A stretch of DNA of 64,000 bases from Candidatus Heritagella intestinalis (GTDB taxonomy: Bacteria; Bacillota; Clostridia; Oscillospirales; Acutalibacteraceae): NCBI GenBank assembly GCA_904420555.1, contig CAJFVO010000001.1, forward strand, positions 297,219-361,218. Reading direction: 5' to 3'. Positions 59,722 to 64,000 of the stretch are shown here, in pieces. The notes below the pieces were generated by a model that was given only the letters and a program-made list of their open reading frames with translations, was not told the origin of the DNA and made no database searches. The position numbers and the translations under genes are program-made. Within the stretch, counting starts at the first letter, position 1; every line of letters begins with the position of its first letter.

Positions 59722-60735
59722 TTATTTTGAAGATTTACAAGGCGTCCCGCCAAACACCTCCGACATCTCCATGCGGTCTAAGGCATCATCCAGGGACTGC
59801 ACTTCCTCCAAAGAAAGGGAAACTTCCGCCGCACCGGCATTTTCCAGCATCCGGTCTTCCTTCCGGGTGCCGGGAATGGGCACAATCCAGGGCTTTTTGC
59901 AGAGCATCCAGGCCATGGAAATCTGGGCCGAGGTGGCATTTTTCTCCCGGGCCATCCGGTTCAGCAATTCCAGGAGCTCTTGATTCTGGTCAATCGCCTC
60001 GTCCTGGAACTGGGGCATCCCTGCCCGGTAGTCCGTTTGTGCATCGAACTGGGCCCCTTTGCCATAGCGGCCCGTTAAAAAGCCGTTGGCCATGGGAGAG
60101 AAGGCTACCAGGCCCACACCCAATTCTTCCAATACCGGAAACAGAGACTCGTAGTGCCGGGCCATCATAGAGTAACGGTTCTGCACCGCCGTCACCGGAC
60201 ACACTGCATGGGCCCGGCGAAGATAGTCCTCGTTGGCCTCCGAGATGCCCCAATGGGTGATTTTCCCCTCCCGGATCAAGTCGGCCATCACCTGCGCTAC
60301 CTCTTCCGGCGCCACCTTCGGGTCCATGCGGTGCTGGAAGTACAGGTCGATGTGGTCGGTGCCCAGGCGCTTCAAAGAGCCCTCCACCGACTGGCGAATC
60401 ACCTCCGGACGGGAATCCGGGATCAGGGGGTAAGGGAATTTCCCGCTCTCCATATCAAACCGCAGGCCGAATTTGGTGGCGATCACCACCTGATCCCGCA
60501 CCGGGGCCAGAGCCTCCCCCACCAACTGCTCATTGGCATGGGGGTCCTCCGGGGTGCCGTAAACCTCGGCGGTGTCAAAAAAGGTATAGCCCATCTCCGC
60601 CGCCCGGCGCAGCAGGCGAACCGCTTCTTTTTTCTCAGTGGGAGCGCCGTAGGCGTGGGAAAAGCCCATGCATCCCAGGCCCACTGCGGAAACCGTCAGG
60701 TCTTTGCCTAAAATTCTTGTCTGCATCTTGCTCAT
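59722..60735 (-). CDS. Aldo/keto reductase (AKR13/YakC-like)
   Basis: 337-residue reductase of the larger AKR type. GCMGFSHAYGAPTEKKEAVR, TFFDTAEVYG (Asp, Tyr), ATKFGLRFD (Lys), IDLYFQHRMD (His) and IPIPGTRKEDRMLENAGAAE are conserved. It differs from the shorter AKR next door and is more like YakC or plant aflatoxin-aldehyde reductase-type enzymes. It precedes the shorter AKR gene by 53 bases, so the two are probably expressed together. Confidence 0.93.
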   Translation of the reverse strand: MSKMQTRILGKDLTVSAVGLGCMGFSHAYGAPTEKKEAVRLLRRAAEMGYTFFDTAEVYGTPEDPHANEQLVGEALAPVRDQVVIATKFGLRFDMESGKFPYPLIPDSRPEVIRQSVEGSLKRLGTDHIDLYFQHRMDPKVAPEEVAQVMADLIREGKITHWGISEANEDYLRRAHAVCPVTAVQNRYSMMARHYESLFPVLEELGVGLVAFSPMANGFLTGRYGKGAQFDAQTDYRAGMPQFQDEAIDQNQELLELLNRMAREKNATSAQISMAWMLCKKPWIVPIPGTRKEDRMLENAGAAEVSLSLEEVQSLDDALDRMEMSEVFGGTPCKSSK

Positions 60736-60811
60736 CTCCTTATATCCCTATTCTATCCCCTCCCGCCGGAAAGCGGAAGTCTCCGTTGGTTTCGCAGTGA
60801 AAACCCAAAGG

Positions 60812-62176
60812 TTATGGGTCCTGTTTTCCTCCGGATTCCAGCCTCCGAAAGGTATGCAGATACATTCCCAGAGACACCGGCAGCATAATGACCTCCACCA
60901 CCAGCTGGGTCCAGATCATGCCGTACAAGCCGAAAACCAGGTTCATTACCATAAGGAGGGGGATGTTCAGCAACCCTTGGCGGCTAAAGGTCAGAGCAGC
61001 GGACTGCGCCCCTTTCCCCATGGCCTGGAGGGTGTAGCTGATGAGGAAATTCACCGAGGTCAGGGGCACCGCCAGGCAGGCAATGCGCAGGAACGCAGCC
61101 CCCAGGGTGCTGGTTTCCTCTTCGGGGATAAACAGATGTAAAAGCTGCGGTGCGAAAATGGCAAAGCAGGCGATAAAACAAGCGGATAGTATCAAGGCCA
61201 CCTTCCAGGAAAAAGTGGAGACTTTCCGCATACGTTGATAATTTTGAGAAGCGAAATTGTAGCCTACCAGAGGCATAAACCCCTGGCACAGACCCATAGA
61301 CACATTCAGGGGGAACTGGTCAATGCGCTTGACAATACCGTAGGCCGCCACTGGGATATCGCCATAGCCGGAAGCCAACCGCACCATGACCATATTGGAG
61401 GCATTGCCCAGGGCCGTGGCCAGGGCGGACGCCAGCCCCACGGAGAAAATCTGACGGATAAACCGGAAGGTGAAATAGACAGGATTCAGGGAAATCGCGG
61501 TTTTTTCTCCCAGGCGCAGATAGCATGCCACAAAAAACACCACAGAAGCCGCATTGGAGAACGCAGTGGCAATGGCCGCCCCCGCCACCTCCATATGGAG
61601 CCCGAAAATCAGCACAGGGTCCAGCACCACATTGAGGATGCCGCCGAACATCATGCCGGCACTGGCCTGCCGGGCGTGGCCTTCGCTGCGCAATAAGTGC
61701 CCAAGGGTCAGGCTCACCATAGTGGGAACCCCTCCCAGCACCACAACCCAGACCAGATAGTCCTCCGCATAGCTGTAGGTATCCGGGCTGGCTCCGAGAA
61801 AAGCAAGCAGCGGCCCGCGGAAAAGGTAAGTGGCTAGGGAGAAAATCACAGTGGCCGCAGCCCCGCCCCACACGCTGAAGGCCGCCACATATTTCACGTC
61901 TTTGTGATTCTGCGCCCCCAGCAGCCGGGAAATCAGGCTGCTGCCTCCCAACCCGAAAAGGTTACCCAGAGCCGTGAGCAAATTAAACCAGGGGGATACC
62001 AGGGACACCGCCGCCACCATCAAGGGATCCCCAATCTGGCCGATGAAAAACGTGTCCGTCAGATTGTAAATCATGGTCACCACCTGGCTGATAACCGTGG
62101 GAATCGCCAAAGTCGCCACGGCCCTAGGAACCGGCATCTCCTCAAACAGATATTTTTCCGATTGTTCCTCCATCAT
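60812..62176 (-). CDS. MATE-family efflux transporter
   Basis: 454-residue, twelve-helix Na+/H+-coupled multidrug and toxin extrusion protein. N-terminal MatE repeat: AIPTVISQVVTMIYNLTDTF and GLGGSSLISRLLGAQNHKDV; the second repeat begins near residue 240 (QIFSVGLASALATALGNASN). ATG 62176 (or 62173) gives MMEEQSEKYLFEEMPVPRA. Substrate unknown. It lies 76 bases before the aldo/keto reductase gene, within the redox/detoxification group. Confidence 0.92.
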   Translation of the reverse strand: MMEEQSEKYLFEEMPVPRAVATLAIPTVISQVVTMIYNLTDTFFIGQIGDPLMVAAVSLVSPWFNLLTALGNLFGLGGSSLISRLLGAQNHKDVKYVAAFSVWGGAAATVIFSLATYLFRGPLLAFLGASPDTYSYAEDYLVWVVVLGGVPTMVSLTLGHLLRSEGHARQASAGMMFGGILNVVLDPVLIFGLHMEVAGAAIATAFSNAASVVFFVACYLRLGEKTAISLNPVYFTFRFIRQIFSVGLASALATALGNASNMVMVRLASGYGDIPVAAYGIVKRIDQFPLNVSMGLCQGFMPLVGYNFASQNYQRMRKVSTFSWKVALILSACFIACFAIFAPQLLHLFIPEEETSTLGAAFLRIACLAVPLTSVNFLISYTLQAMGKGAQSAALTFSRQGLLNIPLLMVMNLVFGLYGMIWTQLVVEVIMLPVSLGMYLHTFRRLESGGKQDP

Positions 62177-62279
62177 GATCTGCCTTCTTTCTGCAACAAA
62201 AAGCAGCGCCTTCCCCACCCTGAAACAGGCGGGGAAGGACTGCTAGTCTATCTATGTGAAAAAACGGTGGGGCTGCGTA

Positions 62280-63653
62280 TTAGTTGCTCTGGAAAACTCC
62301 TTCCAGCCACGCGTCATAGGCAGGAATCCAGCCTCCGTCCGCGCCGAACCCATGGGGCATTTCATCCAGCTGCAAGCGCTCTACCGATACCCCGGCTTCC
62401 TCCGCCGCGTCGGCGTTGGCCAGGAACTGTTCATAGAAGGGATCCCGGGTGCCGTAGCAGTAGAAGGTGGGCGGCAAATCGCCGGAACGCAGCAACTCCA
62501 CATCGGTGGTGCCCACGCTGAGTCGGCCATAGAAGGAGTAAATCATCCCACAGGCGGCTGCGTCGGCAGAAACCTCGTCCAGCTCGTCCGGCTGGTAATC
62601 CGGGTCCAAGTCTGTGGGAAGTACGTTCCCATCGAAGTTTAACAGCATCTCGCCGCTCAAAATGCCTCCGGCAGAGAAGCCCATTACGGCAATATCCTTC
62701 GGGTCAAAGCCGTAGTCCTGGGCATGGGCGCGGACAAACCGCACTGCCCGGGCCAAATCCAAGGCCCCCTCCTGCTGGGTATAGGGCCGCAGGCGGTAAT
62801 CCATCACAAAGCTCTGATACCCCCGGGCGCTGAGGGCCTCGGCCACATCGATTCCCTCCGGCTGGTCGCTGCGGAACTGGAAGGCCCCGCCGGGACAGAT
62901 GAGCACCGCCCCTTTGACCTGCACCCTTTCCGGCACTGGGAAACTGGTGAGATAGGGCCGGAAATCCGGGTCGTCGGAATAGCCGCCGTTGTTAACGGTG
63001 TATTCCGTAGTGGCCGGGGCGTTCCCCTCTTCCCAAAGGGTGAACACCTGCTGCTGGTCCGGCACTACTGTGGCGGACGCAACGGTATCGCTGCTTTCCG
63101 AGGCCAGGGTTTCCTGGGCAAGCCCCAGGTTTTCCGCCCACTCTGTGACTTCATTCTCGCTGGTATCTGTAGAAAACAGCAGGGCGCTGTCTCCCAGCAG
63201 GGCACCCGGCTGTAACTGGGAAATGGCGGAAAAAATAGCATCCGCTTCATTTCCCTGGCCGGTAACAAAGGGGTATATGGTCCGGGCTCCCAGGTCATTG
63301 TCGGAAAGGAAATCCTGGATGGCCTGGGGCAGCGTATTGTTTTGTGCCGCAAAGCCCAGCAGAACAAATTCATAGGCGGAAAAATCCCCCGAAGGCTCCT
63401 CTTGGATTTCCAGCAATTCACTGCCCAGCGTCTCCTGGAGCAGCTCTGCCGCATCCCGGACACGGCCGCCGCTTTCTCCATCATAATAGGCTACCAGGAT
63501 CGGAGAATCCGTCTCTTCCCAGCTGCTGGATGCTGTGCTGCTTTCCGGCGCCGGCGTGGAGGCCACCGAGGAAGAGGACGTCTGCCCGCTGCCGCAGGCA
63601 GTCATTCCCAAAACCAGCATCAGCCCCAAAAGGCTCAACAGAATCCGCTTCAT
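62280..63653 (-). CDS. Lipoprotein: flavodoxin-like domain fused to an alpha/beta hydrolase
   Basis: 457 residues. Lipobox GMTAC (Cys20) after a signal peptide, then a Ser/Ala linker. Residues about 45-190 look flavodoxin-like (ILVAYYDGESGGRVRDAAEL, YEFVLLGFAAQNNTLPQAIQ). Residues about 215-457 are an esterase/BD-FAE-type hydrolase: GAVLICPGGAFQFRS oxyanion loop, nucleophile Ser in VMGFSAGG, acid in YGTRDPFYEQF and His in DEMPHGFGADG. Such a pair of domains in one protein is unusual. ATG 63653 has GAGG upstream. Probably anchored outside the membrane; substrate unknown. Confidence 0.85.
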   Translation of the reverse strand: MKRILLSLLGLMLVLGMTACGSGQTSSSSVASTPAPESSTASSSWEETDSPILVAYYDGESGGRVRDAAELLQETLGSELLEIQEEPSGDFSAYEFVLLGFAAQNNTLPQAIQDFLSDNDLGARTIYPFVTGQGNEADAIFSAISQLQPGALLGDSALLFSTDTSENEVTEWAENLGLAQETLASESSDTVASATVVPDQQQVFTLWEEGNAPATTEYTVNNGGYSDDPDFRPYLTSFPVPERVQVKGAVLICPGGAFQFRSDQPEGIDVAEALSARGYQSFVMDYRLRPYTQQEGALDLARAVRFVRAHAQDYGFDPKDIAVMGFSAGGILSGEMLLNFDGNVLPTDLDPDYQPDELDEVSADAAACGMIYSFYGRLSVGTTDVELLRSGDLPPTFYCYGTRDPFYEQFLANADAAEEAGVSVERLQLDEMPHGFGADGGWIPAYDAWLEGVFQSN

Positions 63654-63679
63654 GATAGAAACGCCTCTTTTCTCTCCCA

Positions 63680-63928
63680 TCACAGTCCCAAATCATCCAG
63701 CCAGGCCTGCACATCCTCCTGGGAAACGCCGGAAGAGAAGCGCTGGCCTTCCTGCCAATCGCCGGTACCGGCCATTTCTGCCAGGAGCTGTCCGCTTTGG
63801 CCCAGGCCAGAACTGGAAGAGGTGCAGAAGGGAATGACGGTTTTCCCAGTGAAATCATTGGCCTGCACAAAGGTATCCACCGGCCAGGCCGCGATACCCC
63901 ACCATATTGCGTGTCCAAATTGATACAA
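63680..63928 (-). pseudogene. 3' fragment of a flavodoxin gene, truncated at 5' end
   Basis: The last 75 or so residues of a flavodoxin_4 protein: IWWGIAAWPVDTFVQANDF then TGKTVIPFCTSSSSGLGQSG and SGVSQEDVQAWLDDLGL. The normal lead-in to IWWG (FLGYP) is replaced by unrelated sequence, so the gene is broken near 63900-63928. No ribosome site. An imperfect palindrome (63934-63977) lies at the break, perhaps the edge of an inserted element. It precedes the flavodoxin-hydrolase gene by 26 bases. Confidence 0.7.
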
Positions 63929-63933
63929 TCAAC

Positions 63934-63977
63934 ATCTTGTGGCTATCGTTTTCCGATTTATCAAATCGCTACAAGAT
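63934..63977. repeat. Imperfect palindrome at the flavodoxin breakpoint
   Basis: Outer arms ATCTTGT/ACAAGAT and inner perfect stem CGATTT/AAATCG. Together with the truncated flavodoxin it looks like the end of a mobile element extending past the window. Confidence 0.45.
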
Positions 63978-64000
63978 ATGCGATTATTCATTCTTCCCCG

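Overview
The window reads as chromosomal DNA of an anaerobic, Gram-positive Clostridia-type bacterium, probably of the Oscillospirales/Ruminococcaceae kind; this placement is inference from gene content. Pointers are a Firmicutes-style division and cell-wall cluster with a PASTA-tailed transpeptidase, a bifunctional AdhE with a textbook Rex operator, a lysine riboswitch in front of asd-dapA-dapB, the SRP/ribosome operon ylxM-ffh-rpsP-khpA, and a GGGtGRT-family gene. Core genes are GC-rich with GC-ending codons. A few stretches (about 13.5-14.4 kb, 16.2-20.9 kb, 24.8-28.1 kb, 33.2-34.0 kb) are AT-richer and carry relics of mobile DNA.

Layout. 1-11.6 kb (minus): mraZ-rsmH-ftsL-pbp(spoVD)-mraY-ftsW-murG-murA-ftsQ-ftsZ, driven by a strong sigma-A promoter before mraZ; murC/D/E/F and ftsA are absent from the cluster. 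11.8-13.4 kb (minus): rsmD-coaD-coiled-coil gene. 13.8-15.8 kb (plus): a PadR-like regulator that seems to lack a normal start codon, then two TrkA-type K+ channel regulators. 15.9-16.4 kb: two tRNA-Ser genes followed by three terminator hairpins separated by a repeated motif. 16.4-20.9 kb: phage and recombinase scraps, a frameshifted glycosidase, a frameshifted glycosyltransferase-GtrA gene, and an in-frame fusion of a response regulator to a histidine-kinase ATPase domain. 21-24.8 kb: adhE and an APH-like kinase. 25.6-28 kb: LysR gene divergent from a FAD/Rieske oxidoreductase. 28.3-33.1 kb: flavodoxin lipoprotein, aldo/keto reductase, and a large SH3-repeat lysozyme. 33.3-34.1 kb: phage amidase relic and tRNA-Arg with a terminator module matching the one behind tRNA-Ser.

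34.2-39 kb: queA, then the lysine riboswitch and asd-dapA-dapB-ACT operon. 39-50 kb: mostly minus-strand housekeeping (radical SAM, pgeF, MFS, CNNM/CBS, tRNA-Ala, nrdR, ECF transporter S component with a structured leader, HAD phosphatase, uvrC, HPr). 51-54.9 kb (minus): ylxM-ffh-rpsP-khpA-rimM-trmD. 55-56.9 kb (plus): NifU-like scaffold plus GGGtGRT gene, probably strongly expressed. 57-57.4 kb: small IS/MITE-like remnant. 57.4-64 kb (minus): a redox and export group (RibD-like reductase, flavin reductase, two aldo/keto reductases, MATE pump, flavodoxin-hydrolase fusion lipoprotein, and a truncated flavodoxin at the edge).

No CRISPR array, toxin-antitoxin pair or recognisable new defence system was seen. 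The least explained structures are the repeated tRNA-downstream terminator module, the unassigned leader RNA before the ECF S-component gene, the response-regulator/ATPase fusion, and the lysozyme whose catalytic domain seems to be split by an SH3 domain.
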